A DNA stretch of 64,000 nt from assembly GCA_009363875.1 (NCBI GenBank), contig CM018694.1, positions 25,491,415 to 25,555,414 of the forward strand, written 5' to 3'. A model generated the notes under the pieces. That model saw only the letters and a program-made list of their open reading frames with translations. It was not told the origin of the DNA and made no database searches. Both the position numbers and the translations under genes were made by a program. The stretch comes from Mikania micrantha. Its lineage: Eukaryota > Streptophyta > Magnoliopsida > Asterales > Asteraceae. Numbering within the stretch: position 1 is the stretch's first letter; each line of letters begins with the position of its first letter. Below are positions 22,315 through 32,128 of this stretch, in pieces.

Positions 22315-22965
22315 ATGGCTTCATCATCAGTCCCTTATATTATCATTGATGATTCCGAGGACGAGGAGCCGATGGTTCCGGCACCACCATCATCACCACC
22401 ACCACCTATTCCATCACCTCCACCGTATGAGATGGAGGACTCCGATCCCGAGGAGGACCCGGAGGAAGACCCAGAGGAGGATCCGGAGGAGGATCCAGAC
22501 GAGGATCCAGACGAGGATCCAGAGGAGGACCCAGATGAGGATCCGGAGGAGGAGGAGGAGGGCATTCAGCAGATCCCTGCTGAGGGACCCTCTACACACC
22601 CACCACCAGCATTAGATGCTCCTGAGCCTAAGAGGCGAAGGACGGACGCCGAGGAGATCGCCAAATTGCGCGAGGACGTGGATGAAGCAGAAGACAAGAT
22701 CATACAGAGATCTCAGGAACTATGGGATGCCATTGAGAGGCAAGAGGAACTTGCCCATCTAGTTCATGATATGCGGGATGAGATGATCAATTTGATTGGT
22801 CGTCTAGAAGAGTCAGAGAACCGAGAGGAGATTTTGGCAGGCAGGGTTGAAGCCTTGGAGGATTTAGTGGCCTCTGATAATGAGGTAGAGGATGAGGAGG
22901 AAGAAGGGGAGGAACCAGCACCAGTTGTTGAGTCCGATCCTGAATCCACCGTTGAGGACGATTGA
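22315..22965 (+). CDS. Leader ORF of family A, unit 1 (acidic coiled-coil protein, unknown function)
   Basis: 216 aa from the ATG at 22315; an upstream in-frame start (22258) is less likely because the second copy and the conserved SIM-like start both suit MASSSVPY. Order of parts: residues 5-17 YIIIDDSEDEEP-like, a hydrophobic triplet followed by acids, as in SUMO-interaction motifs; Pro-rich 20-38; acidic repeat of EEDP/DEDP units 43-82, encoded by a 12-bp minisatellite; basic PKRRRTD (~104-110), nuclear-localisation-like; a heptad-like coiled coil ~112-185; acidic tail. It lies between PBS and gag-pol in a different frame, 249 bases before gag-pol. No family recognised. The second copy differs by a Val/Glu change near residue 194. 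Confidence 0.65.
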   Translation: MASSSVPYIIIDDSEDEEPMVPAPPSSPPPPIPSPPPYEMEDSDPEEDPEEDPEEDPEEDPDEDPDEDPEEDPDEDPEEEEEGIQQIPAEGPSTHPPPALDAPEPKRRRTDAEEIAKLREDVDEAEDKIIQRSQELWDAIERQEELAHLVHDMRDEMINLIGRLEESENREEILAGRVEALEDLVASDNEVEDEEEEGEEPAPVVESDPESTVEDD

Positions 22966-23213
22966 TTGTTTTCTTTCTTTCTTGTTTTGTTTAAACTTAT
23001 TAGGAACGGGTTGTGTTCCTACATTAGTAGTTTGAAAACTTATATTTCATTTCAAAAGTATTGTACTCAAAGAAAGTTTCTATCTATTGAAGAGTTATTA
23101 TTTAATTCCATCAACTGTGTTGATTTATATTACATGTTGTGTTTGTGGTGTTACTTGTACATGTAAAATTGGATTTTGATTACGCGCTAACATTTCTTGT
23201 AAATAGGAAGGAA
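22966..23213 (+). other. Gap between leader ORF and gag-pol with 3' splice-like site
   Basis: No ORF. Just before the gag-pol ATG lies CTAAC (23187-23191), a plant branch-point consensus, and an acceptor-like TTCTTGTAAATAG ending at 23206. A spliced message lacking the leader ORF would put gag-pol first. No donor could be fixed with confidence. Confidence 0.4.
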
Positions 23214-26200
23214 ATGGCTGAGGGAAACGTACATATGACAGTTGCTGAGCTCAACGAGCTAATTAACAACAGAGTTACGGAGGCAATCGCACAGTATGCT
23301 CAGACACATAACACAGGACCACATGGTCCAGCTGGGGGATTGGTTAACCCACAAGTCTGCACGTTCAAGATGTTTTTGGACTGCAAACCTCACAATTTCA
23401 AAGGGTCGGAGGGGGCCATTGGACTCCTTCGGTGGATTGAAAAAGCTGAGTCGGTGTTTGAAATGTGCAACTGCCCCAACGAGAGCAAAGTGAAGTTTGC
23501 AACGGGAACATTGGAGGGTCCAGCATTGACCTGGTGGAACTCGAATGTTCAGACTCTGGGATTGGGTGAGGCAAATGCCTTAACATGGGATGACTTCAAA
23601 ACCTTACTGCGAGAGGAGTACTGTCCTCGCAGTGAAATGCAGAAGTTGGAAGAAGAATATTGGCACCTCAAGATGGAGGGGTCAAACATTGAGGAGTACA
23701 CAACCAGGTCACATGAGTTGGCCAGACTGCTACCACACATGGCTACTCCAGCCAGTAAGTGGATTGAAAGGTACATTGGAGGACTAGTGCCTCAGATTCA
23801 GGGGATGGTTACTTCAGCAAATCCAACCACCATCCAGCAAGCTGTTCGTTTAGCGCATCAGCTTACTGATCAGGCAGTGTTACAGGGAACCCTGCCTAAG
23901 CGAACATCTGCTACCAAGGTAGGAGATCATAAGAGAAAGTGGGAAAGTAACAATTTCAAGGGCAACAACCAACAATCACATCTGCAAAACAGGAAACAAG
24001 ACTCAAACAAGTCTTATCATGGTTCAAGCAGTGGTCAGCAATCATCATCATCGGGGGGTTATATTGGCAAACACCCCAAGTGCAATAGGTGTGGTTACCA
24101 TCATGCAGGTAATCAGTGTGAGAAAGCTAAGTGCCAGAGGTGTGGCAAGATAGGGCATGCGGCTAAGGATTGTCGCGGGGAACTACAGAACAACAACAAC
24201 CAGAACAATAACCAGAACAACGCTCAGAAGGGTTGTTTTGAGTGTGGAAAAATGGGGCATTTTAAGAAAGATTGCCCACAGCTCAAGAAGGGCGGGGACA
24301 ATAATGTTAATAACAATGGTAATGGAAATGGAAATGGCAACGGTAATGGAAATGGCACCAACAACAACAACAACAACAACAATGGTGCTAGAGGCAGGGC
24401 GTTTGTGATAGGAGGACGTCAAGCGCGGGAGGATCCCAACATTGTTACGGGTACGTTCCTCTTAAATAATCACTATGCCTCTATGTTATTTGACACTGGT
24501 GTCGACCGGAGTTTTGTATCTAGTTCACTTGCTAAGTCGCTAAATGTTAGTCCCACTGCCTTAGATAGTCCCTACATTGTGGAATTAGCTGATGGTAAGT
24601 TGATTGTAGTAGAAAACATTTATAAGGGATGTATCCTTGATTTGATGGGTCAGACATTAGAGATTGATTTGATGCCTATTGCCTTAGGCAGGTTTGATGT
24701 AGTCATTGGCATGGACTGGTTGTCCAAGAACCAGGCTGAAATCGTATGCCATGAAAAGATTGTTCGCATACCTCTTCCGCGGGGAGAGACATTATATGTA
24801 CAAGGCGAGAAGAGCAGTACGCCACTGCGTCTCATATCTTGTATGAAAGCACACAAATGTCTGCGGAAAGGTCATACAGCAGTTATAGCACTTATAACTG
24901 AAAAGCCGGTAGCTGAGAGGAAGCTTGAAGATATACCTGTAGTTTGTGAGTTTCCGGAGGTATTTCCAGAAGACTTGCCGGGATTACCGCCTGTGAGACA
25001 GGTGGAATTCCGAATCGACCTTACACCAGACGCAGCACCGATAGCTAGGGCGCCTTATCGACTTGCACCGTCAGAGATGCAAGAGTTATCCACACAATTG
25101 CAAGAGTTGTTGGATAAGGGTTTCATACGACCTAGTTTTTCACCATGGGGAGCTCCAGTATTTTTTGTAAAGAAGAAGGACGGGACTTTCCGTATGTGTA
25201 TCGATTACCGGGAGTTGAATAAGGTTACTATCAGGAACCGGTATCCGTTACCCAGGATTGACGATCTGTTCGATCAGTTACAAGGTTCGAGTTACTACTC
25301 GAAGATTGATCTCAGGTCGGGTTATCATCAACTAAGAGTCCAGGAGGAAGATATTCCGAAGACAGCATTCAGGACACGCTATGGCCATTATGAGTTCTTG
25401 GTCATGCCATTTGGGTTGACAAACGCTCCAGCTGTATTCATGGATCTTATGAATCGTGTTTGTAAACCTTATCTTGATAAGTTTGTCATTGTTTTCATTG
25501 ATGACATTCTCATCTATTCAAAATCTGAGGAGGAACACGCTGAACATCTTCGATTACTGCTAGAATTATTGAAACAAGAACAACTGTACGCTAAGTTTTC
25601 GAAATGTGATTTCTGGATGCGAGAAGTACAGTTCTTGGGGCATATAGTTAATGAAAAGGGCATACATGTTGATCCAGCGAAGATTGAAGCGATTAAGAAT
25701 TGGGAAGCGCCAAAGACCCCTACCGAGGTACGACAATTCCTTGGTTTGGCGGGTTATTATCGACGATTTATTGAGGGTTTCTCAAAGATCGCTCAACCAC
25801 TTACAGCTCTTACGCACAAGGGAACAAAGTATAACTGGACGGATAAACAGGAAGCTGCATTCCAGTTATTGAAACAGAAACTCTGCAGTGCAACGATTCT
25901 GTCTTTACCGGAAGGAACGGAAGACTTTGCGGTGTATTGTGACGCATCTGGACAGGGTTTGGGATGTGTATTGATGCAACGGGATAAAGTGATCGCTTAT
26001 GCTTCCAGACAACTACGAACACACGAAAAGAATTACACTACTCATGACTTGGAGTTAGGAGCAGTGGTTTTTGCTTTGAAGATTTGGAGGCATTACTTGT
26101 ATGGAACTAAGTGTACTATTTATACTGATCATAAGAGTTTGCAACATATCTTTGATCAGAAGGAGCTTAACATGAGGCAACGACGATGGGTTGAGTTGTT

Positions 26201-27782
26201 GAACGATTATGAGTGTGCGATTAAGTATCACCCGGGAAAGGCTAATGTAGTAGCTGATGCTTTAAGCAGAAAGGATACTTCAACAAGACGGGTTCGTGCA
26301 CTTATGATGACAATACATACTGACTTACCTGACAAGGTACACAGTGCTCAGATTGAGGCTTTGAAAAAGGAAAACTTGGTACAGGAATCTTTACGGGGAA
26401 TGGAAGAACAGTTGGATGCGAAGTCTGATGGAATTCGTTATTTCATTAACCGAATGTGGATACCTTTGTATGGAGGTTTAAGGGAACTCGTGATGGACGA
26501 AGCGCACAAGTCCAGATATTCAGTCCATCCGGGATCAGACAAGATGTACCATGACTTGAAGGCACTATATTGGTGGCCTCACATGAAGGCTGATATTGCT
26601 AAGTACGTTAGCAAATTTTTGACTTGTTCGAAAGTCAAAGTTGAATATCAGAAACCATCTGGTTTACTGCAACAACCAGAGATACCGATGTGGAAATGGG
26701 AACAGATTTCGATGGATTTCATTACTAAGTTACCCCGTACACCGAGTGGTTGTGATACGATATGGGTAATTGTCGATCGATTAACGAAATCTGCACACTT
26801 CTTAGCAATCAAAGAAACTGACAAGATGGAGAAATTGACTCGCATTTACATTAAGGAAGTAGTAGCACGGCATGGTGTGCCAATCTCTATCATATCAGAT
26901 CGGGATGCCCGGTTTACTTCCAATTTCTGGAAATCTCTTCATAAATCATTGGGGACTCGCTTGGATATGAGTACCGCTTATCATCCACAGACCGACGGTC
27001 AAAGTGAACGAACGATTCAAACGCTCGAGGATATGTTACGAGCTTGTGTAATTGACTTTGGTGATAGCTGGGAGAATCATTTACCGTTGGTGGAATTTTC
27101 TTACAATAATAGTTATCATACAAGCATTCAAGCAGCACCGTTTGAAGCTTTGTATGGTCGCAAATGTCGTTCACCAGTTTGCTGGGCTGAAATTGGTGAC
27201 AGTCAGATTACAGGTCCTGAACTGGTGCACGAAACGACAGAGAAAATAGTTCAAATCCGGAACCGTATGGCAGCGGCTCGAGATCGTCAGAAGAGTTATG
27301 CAGACAAACGTCGCAAACCGTTGGAATTTCAAGTGGGAGACAGAGTTCTTCTAAAAGTATCACCTTGGAAAGGTGTGATACGATTCGGCAAGCGTGGAAG
27401 GCTTAGTCCACGTTACGTAGGACCTTTTGAGATTCTGAAAAGGATTGGTCCGGTTGCGTACCAACTCAAACTACCGGATGAACTCAGTGGAGTTCATGAT
27501 GTCTTTCATGTTTCAAACTTAAAGAAATGTCTTTCTGACAAGACATTGATTGTACCGTTGGAAGAAATACAAGTAGATGAACAGTTACGATTCATTGAAG
27601 AGCCAGCAGAAATCATGGACCGAGAGGTCAAACAACTGAAGCAAAGCAAGATTCCGATAGTTAAAGTTCGATGGAATTCAAGACGGGGTCCTGAATTCAC
27701 ATGGGAACGGGAAGATCAAATGATGAAGAAATATCCTCATCTATTCAAAACAGCTACTGCTAACACTGAGAGCGCACGTTAA
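23214..27782 (+). CDS. gag-pol: Family A gag-pol polyprotein, unit 1 (open, with damaged key residues)
   Basis: 1,522 aa from the ATG at 23214 (MAEGNVHMTVAEL); the reading frame is open 75 bases further up, but this start follows the splice-like site and gives the typical Gag start. Domains: Gag core (~60-220), three zinc-knuckle-like CX2C clusters (last two CQRCGKIGHAAKDC at 307 and CFECGKMGHFKKDC at 341), protease (LFDTGVDRSF, D427), RT (FIDDILIYS, D763/D764), RNase H (YCDASGQGLG, YTDHKSLQHIF), integrase with HHCC finger and D,D,E core (ISDRDARF, DGQSERTIQTLEDM), chromodomain (PIVKVRWNSRRGPEFTWERE). Odd: the residue after DTG is Val where unit 2 has Ala, and an integrase finger Cys is Phe at 1135 (SKFLTC). 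Probably inactive in trans-critical steps though the frame is intact. Confidence 0.9.
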   Translation: MAEGNVHMTVAELNELINNRVTEAIAQYAQTHNTGPHGPAGGLVNPQVCTFKMFLDCKPHNFKGSEGAIGLLRWIEKAESVFEMCNCPNESKVKFATGTLEGPALTWWNSNVQTLGLGEANALTWDDFKTLLREEYCPRSEMQKLEEEYWHLKMEGSNIEEYTTRSHELARLLPHMATPASKWIERYIGGLVPQIQGMVTSANPTTIQQAVRLAHQLTDQAVLQGTLPKRTSATKVGDHKRKWESNNFKGNNQQSHLQNRKQDSNKSYHGSSSGQQSSSSGGYIGKHPKCNRCGYHHAGNQCEKAKCQRCGKIGHAAKDCRGELQNNNNQNNNQNNAQKGCFECGKMGHFKKDCPQLKKGGDNNVNNNGNGNGNGNGNGNGTNNNNNNNNGARGRAFVIGGRQAREDPNIVTGTFLLNNHYASMLFDTGVDRSFVSSSLAKSLNVSPTALDSPYIVELADGKLIVVENIYKGCILDLMGQTLEIDLMPIALGRFDVVIGMDWLSKNQAEIVCHEKIVRIPLPRGETLYVQGEKSSTPLRLISCMKAHKCLRKGHTAVIALITEKPVAERKLEDIPVVCEFPEVFPEDLPGLPPVRQVEFRIDLTPDAAPIARAPYRLAPSEMQELSTQLQELLDKGFIRPSFSPWGAPVFFVKKKDGTFRMCIDYRELNKVTIRNRYPLPRIDDLFDQLQGSSYYSKIDLRSGYHQLRVQEEDIPKTAFRTRYGHYEFLVMPFGLTNAPAVFMDLMNRVCKPYLDKFVIVFIDDILIYSKSEEEHAEHLRLLLELLKQEQLYAKFSKCDFWMREVQFLGHIVNEKGIHVDPAKIEAIKNWEAPKTPTEVRQFLGLAGYYRRFIEGFSKIAQPLTALTHKGTKYNWTDKQEAAFQLLKQKLCSATILSLPEGTEDFAVYCDASGQGLGCVLMQRDKVIAYASRQLRTHEKNYTTHDLELGAVVFALKIWRHYLYGTKCTIYTDHKSLQHIFDQKELNMRQRRWVELLNDYECAIKYHPGKANVVADALSRKDTSTRRVRALMMTIHTDLPDKVHSAQIEALKKENLVQESLRGMEEQLDAKSDGIRYFINRMWIPLYGGLRELVMDEAHKSRYSVHPGSDKMYHDLKALYWWPHMKADIAKYVSKFLTCSKVKVEYQKPSGLLQQPEIPMWKWEQISMDFITKLPRTPSGCDTIWVIVDRLTKSAHFLAIKETDKMEKLTRIYIKEVVARHGVPISIISDRDARFTSNFWKSLHKSLGTRLDMSTAYHPQTDGQSERTIQTLEDMLRACVIDFGDSWENHLPLVEFSYNNSYHTSIQAAPFEALYGRKCRSPVCWAEIGDSQITGPELVHETTEKIVQIRNRMAAARDRQKSYADKRRKPLEFQVGDRVLLKVSPWKGVIRFGKRGRLSPRYVGPFEILKRIGPVAYQLKLPDELSGVHDVFHVSNLKKCLSDKTLIVPLEEIQVDEQLRFIEEPAEIMDREVKQLKQSKIPIVKVRWNSRRGPEFTWEREDQMMKKYPHLFKTATANTESAR

Positions 27783-28274
27783 ATTTCGGGACGAAATTTC
27801 CTTCAACAAGGGGATGACGTGATGCTTTCACACATCAACACTGCAAATTTCAAACTGTAAGCACAAACATTTTATTTATTCAATTGATTTTGTTACAAAC
27901 ATTTGTGCTACACTACATTACATTCTATATGTTTTATGTGCTACATTTCATATGTTACATGTTATGGTAGTACAACACATGATTAGTTACATACATTTTG
28001 CTATGTGCTGGGTTGCATAGTACACTCACTCACTATATCAAACACAAACAGTCACAGTTAGGTGAACTAACTAATGTACAAGCAAAACAGATACATTGAA
28101 CGATCACAATTGAGTTGTGATGTTACAAGCATTAGACTTTGTGTGTGAGTACACACAAGCACACAGAATGATCAAATCACACTAACACGTACGATTTAGA
28201 CTCGTAAGTAGTTTCCTAACTACTCTTAACACTTACTAATTTTCGGGACGAAAATTCCTTCAACAAGGGGATGA
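27783..28274 (+). other. Family A 3' region, unit 1, with duplicated PPT module
   Basis: Right after the stop, TTTCGGGACGAAATTTCC and ACAAGGGGATGA (27786-27820) appear, then again at about 28240-28274 just before the second LTR (TTTTCGGGACGAAAATTCC, ACAAGGGGATGA). The ~450 bases between hold no ORF; they are AT-rich with ACATT/ACACA words. Family B has only one such module, next to its LTR. The outer AAGGGGATGA is the likely working polypurine tract. Confidence 0.75.
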
Positions 28275-29772
28275 TGTGACAATCCGAATTTTTACACTAA
28301 CCTTGTTAACGGGAGATGGTGATAATGTGGGCCCAACAGGACAAATGTAGGCCCAACAGAGCCAATGTAGGCCCAATAGGCAAAATGGAAGGCCCAGTAA
28401 GGCCCAATAAGGCCCAGGGAGGCCCAATGAGTTTAAGTTAGGCCCAATGGTATTTACAAGGTCTAATTGGGTTAACCTAGCCCAATAAGGTCCCAATTGG
28501 CTCAATTCGTGTCAAATTGGGAATTTGGTTTAGTTTTGTTAGCCGAAAAATTAAGGAAATCATAGGAGATTAAACTTTAAAAGTTTAGAATTAAACAAAA
28601 TGGGTTTAGAAACATTAAAACATAAGTATCACACTTGTGATTACATAAAATTGGGAATTCGAAAATTCACCTTAAATCGGTTACAAGTAAGTAAATAAAT
28701 CATCAAATTAATGGTCAATGATGATGATTAAACGATATTGTCAGTTATTGGAAGCTAAAGGTCTCGGATTAAAACTCCCATTATGTTTACAAGTGTAACC
28801 GTCCATGCTATGTATACAAGTTATACAATTCGATCTAGATCACCCTAATTGAGACTACAGAACTCATCATCGGCCCCATTAGAACCTTGTGCACACAGCA
28901 ATTCGAAGAAACAAGCGGGGGAGAAGAGAATTCGATCAAGCATTGGCCGAAGAACACCCAATAGTCGACTAACAGCAATTCGAAGTAAATTCAGGTAATT
29001 CTCGACACCTACACCATCTAAAAGAGCCGACTAATGTTAATCCTAAATCAATTTCGGCTAATTACATTGAATTATTGCATTTCGGATTCTAGGGCTCATA
29101 GTAAAAACGGTTTTGGGGATTTTTATACACTCATGTTTAAGAATCAAATTAAATTATGTAGGTAATTTCAGAGAGGGCCGAATAAGGTTAATCCCATACC
29201 AATTGTAAATAATAGAACCGAATTGATAGACTTCGATTCTAGGGTTCATGATGCAAAGAGGTTTTGGGGGTTTCGGTTCAAATAAGTTGGATAATCAAAT
29301 TAATTTACATGGTAAGTTTCAGAAGGCTTCGATTATGCTAGTTGGCATTTTAATTTCAGTTTAGAATGACGAATTGTTAATGATCAAGATCTAGGGCTTC
29401 TATGTCAAACGGTTTTAGGGATTTTGAGTTAATAGGGCTTGATATTAAAATTTAATCTATCAGAAGGTTTCGAAATATCATTTTTAATGAAAACTATATG
29501 AAGTAGGATTCTGTTGATCATCAATTCGACTGAATTGATGCGGGATTTAGAGAACTCGAGTTCGAACACTTGATTAATTGGTTGTAATGAATAATTGTTC
29601 AAATAAAAGCATCCTTAGGATCGGTTGGATGCTAGGAACAGAAACCCTAAGATTGTGGACTCGATCGGGTTCGAATTGAGGACCAATTTGGAGGTTTAAG
29701 CTTCGGCTATAGAAGAACAAAGGGAAACCAGCTCATGTAGGTTTAAAAGAATTAATTACGGATGGTTATTGC

Positions 29773-29855
29773 GAAACCCTAGCGGGCTGAGATGGTAGAT
29801 GCTGTGTGTTTGGTGAGGGGGGTCGCGGGATCGAATCCGGGTTCCACCAGTTTTT
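29773..29855 (+). ncRNA. tRNA-like pol III unit in family A LTR, copy 2
   Basis: As copy 1, but the B box has a T-to-A change (GGATCGAATCC), likely weakening it. CCACCA and TTTTT retained. Confidence 0.4.
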
Positions 29856-30238
29856 GGGTTTTAACTTATTTTTAGTATTTTTGAAATATCTTCCACATAC
29901 GAACTCCGATTCGATCCGTTCAAGTTGCGTTGGAACCGTAACGAGAATACGAACGTGCTGAAATGATAAAATTCATATTTTAATCCAAACACGAAATCGC
30001 GTATAACTACGTTTAATTAAATAAAATCAAATGTGATTTTATTTAAACGATTTCAATGACACGCGTACTTTCGTATGCACAATTTTAGCAAATCCATCCT
30101 ACGTGTGTTGACACGTATGTGATTTTAAGCACAAAACGATTATTCGAATAACAATAGGTTATTGTTTAAACACAGATTCTTCGTAGAAGGATTTCTTTCA
30201 CGAGCTTTTAGTGTGTGATCATTCTGCTATCATCAAAG

Positions 30239-30737
30239 GTGCGTACACGGCCCCTTTCTTATTTTAAACTGTTTTGGGGGAGAAAACATGTGCAACAAAC
30301 TATTTTAGATACATATCACTTGCATGAGTTATCAGTTTACATTATGTGACAATATATCAACTTGAAAGTCCTTACACACCTCGAACCGTTTAGTTTGCTG
30401 TAATGCAAAGCGTGGTAGTTGGAAATAGATCTATTAGGTTTGACAAACCTCACCTGGTAGATGGGATCTACGCAGGTGTTTAACAGACCAAACACATTTT
30501 ACTATTGTTGTGATAGACAATAGTGGCAAGGCGAAAACATGCTATAGCATGGCAATTAGTCAGCTTCGGTGTCGAACACGTATGTAAATAGTTTATATGA
30601 CTAGCTATCATGACTGTGCTTTTGTGATTATGTTATCTACAACTTATTATTCAAACTGATGTTTTGAACACTATGATTATTTAAAACCTGTGTTATGCAC
30701 CAACCTTTGTGTTGACTTGATTTGCATGTTTTCTCAG
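30239..30737 (+). other. Predicted intron inside family A LTR, copy 2 (499 bp)
   Basis: Donor AAAG/GTGCGT and acceptor TTTTCTCAG both conserved; same length as copies 1 and 3. Confidence 0.5.
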
Positions 30738-31049
30738 GACGCTAAGGCGCGCGTTACAGCTGGCATGGACTAGGAAGATAGAGTCTCATGCATTATAAAC
30801 ACTTTGAATTTGAATTTGAACATTTGAATATTTAAGTACTTTGGTTTGTAATGTTTTACTTATCAACTGTTATTTGGTTTTGAAACGCTTCCGCAACTTT
30901 TTGTAAACTCTGAATGTTATGTTTTAAAGACCAACGTATGTTTTGAAATTCATATAGAGGTCTTCGCTATGTCTAATGATCTGAGATCCTGGTTTGTCAC
31001 GTTCCCAAACGGTATGATTCCGTTAGTTGAAATTGGGGGTGTGAGAGAT

Positions 31050-31062
31050 TGGTATCAGAGCC
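31050..31062 (+). other. PBS, initiator tRNA-Met, family A unit 2
   Basis: TGGTATCAGAGCC, identical to unit 1. Confidence 0.95.
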
Positions 31063-31229
31063 ATTGGTTATAGCGAACTAGGTTTGCATTTGTAGGCCTA
31101 GACTATGACTGTTAGACATTAGACACATCTGTTAATACGTATTGCTTAGAAATTACATATGACACTATGTAATTGACTTGTTTACGTATTCCATGGCACT
31201 GTACTTACATATGGTATTATGTAACAGGC

Positions 31230-31880
31230 ATGGCTTCATCATCAGTCCCTTATATTATCATTGATGATTCCGAGGACGAGGAGCCGATGGTTCCGGCACC
31301 ACCATCATCACCACCACCACCTATTCCATCACCTCCACCGTATGAGATGGAGGACTCCGATCCCGAGGAGGACCCGGAGGAAGACCCAGAGGAGGATCCG
31401 GAGGAGGATCCAGACGAGGATCCAGACGAGGATCCAGAGGAGGACCCGGATGAGGATCCGGAGGAGGAGGAGGAGGGCATTCAGCAGATCCCTGCTGAGG
31501 GACCCTCTACACACCCACCACCAGCATTAGATGCTCCTGAGCCTAAGAGGCGAAGGACGGACGCCGAGGAGATCGCCAAATTGCGCGAGGACGTGGATGA
31601 AGCAGAAGACAAGATCATACAGAGATCTCAGGAACTATGGGATGCCATTGAGAGGCAAGAGGAACTTGCCCATCTAGTTCATGATATGCGGGATGAGATG
31701 ATCAATTTGATTGGTCGTCTAGAAGAGTCAGAGAACCGAGAGGAGATTTTGGCAGGCAGGGTTGAAGCCTTGGAGGATTTAGTGGCCTCTGATAATGAGG
31801 AAGAGGATGAGGAGGAAGAAGGGGAGGAACCAGCACCAGTTGTTGAGTCCGATCCTGAATCCACCGTTGAGGACGATTGA
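31230..31880 (+). CDS. Leader ORF of family A, unit 2
   Basis: 216 aa, the same start, length and layout as the unit 1 copy: SUMO-interaction-like N-terminus, EEDP/DEDP acidic repeat, PKRRRTD, coiled coil, acidic tail. I saw one replacement (Glu here, Val in unit 1, in the NEEEDEEE stretch) and silent differences such as in the acidic repeat. Remaining open in both units while gag-pol of unit 1 gathered replacements at key sites is compatible with, but does not prove, past constraint. Function unknown. Confidence 0.65.
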   Translation: MASSSVPYIIIDDSEDEEPMVPAPPSSPPPPIPSPPPYEMEDSDPEEDPEEDPEEDPEEDPDEDPDEDPEEDPDEDPEEEEEGIQQIPAEGPSTHPPPALDAPEPKRRRTDAEEIAKLREDVDEAEDKIIQRSQELWDAIERQEELAHLVHDMRDEMINLIGRLEESENREEILAGRVEALEDLVASDNEEEDEEEEGEEPAPVVESDPESTVEDD

Positions 31881-32128
31881 TTGTTTTCTTTCTTTCTTGT
31901 TTTGTTTAAACTTATTAGGAACGGGTTGTGTTCCTACATTAGTAGTTTGAAAACTTATATTTCATTTCAAAAGTATTGTACTCAAAGAAAGTTTCTATCT
32001 ATTGAAGAGTTATTATTTAATTCCAACAACTGTGTTGATTTATATTACATGTTGTGTTTGTGGTGTTACTTGTACATGTCAAATTGGATTTTGATTACGC
32101 GCTAACATTTCTTGTAAATAGGAAGGAA
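31881..32128 (+). other. Gap between leader ORF and gag-pol, unit 2
   Basis: As in unit 1, with CTAAC branch-like word and TTCTTGTAAATAG acceptor-like site ending at 32121. No ORF. Confidence 0.4.

Larger units (their letters stand above)
28275..31046 (+). repeat. Family A LTR, middle copy (2,772 bp)
   Basis: Same structure as the first LTR but about 42 bp shorter: a segment between two TTGGGAATT repeats is missing near 28652. It ends TGTGAGA like the first copy. No target duplication flanks it, as expected for a recombination-derived middle LTR. Confidence 0.9.

Noticed and set aside
22335..22565. Antisense Ser/Gly-rich frame and a forward His/Arg-rich frame over the leader ORF
   Set aside because: Shadows of the acidic repeat in other frames; the SUMO-interaction-like, basic and coiled-coil order is only in the chosen frame.
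19318..31046. Two independent family A insertions, one beside the other
   Set aside because: No target duplication exists at the middle LTR; the only pair (gaatt) flanks the whole array.
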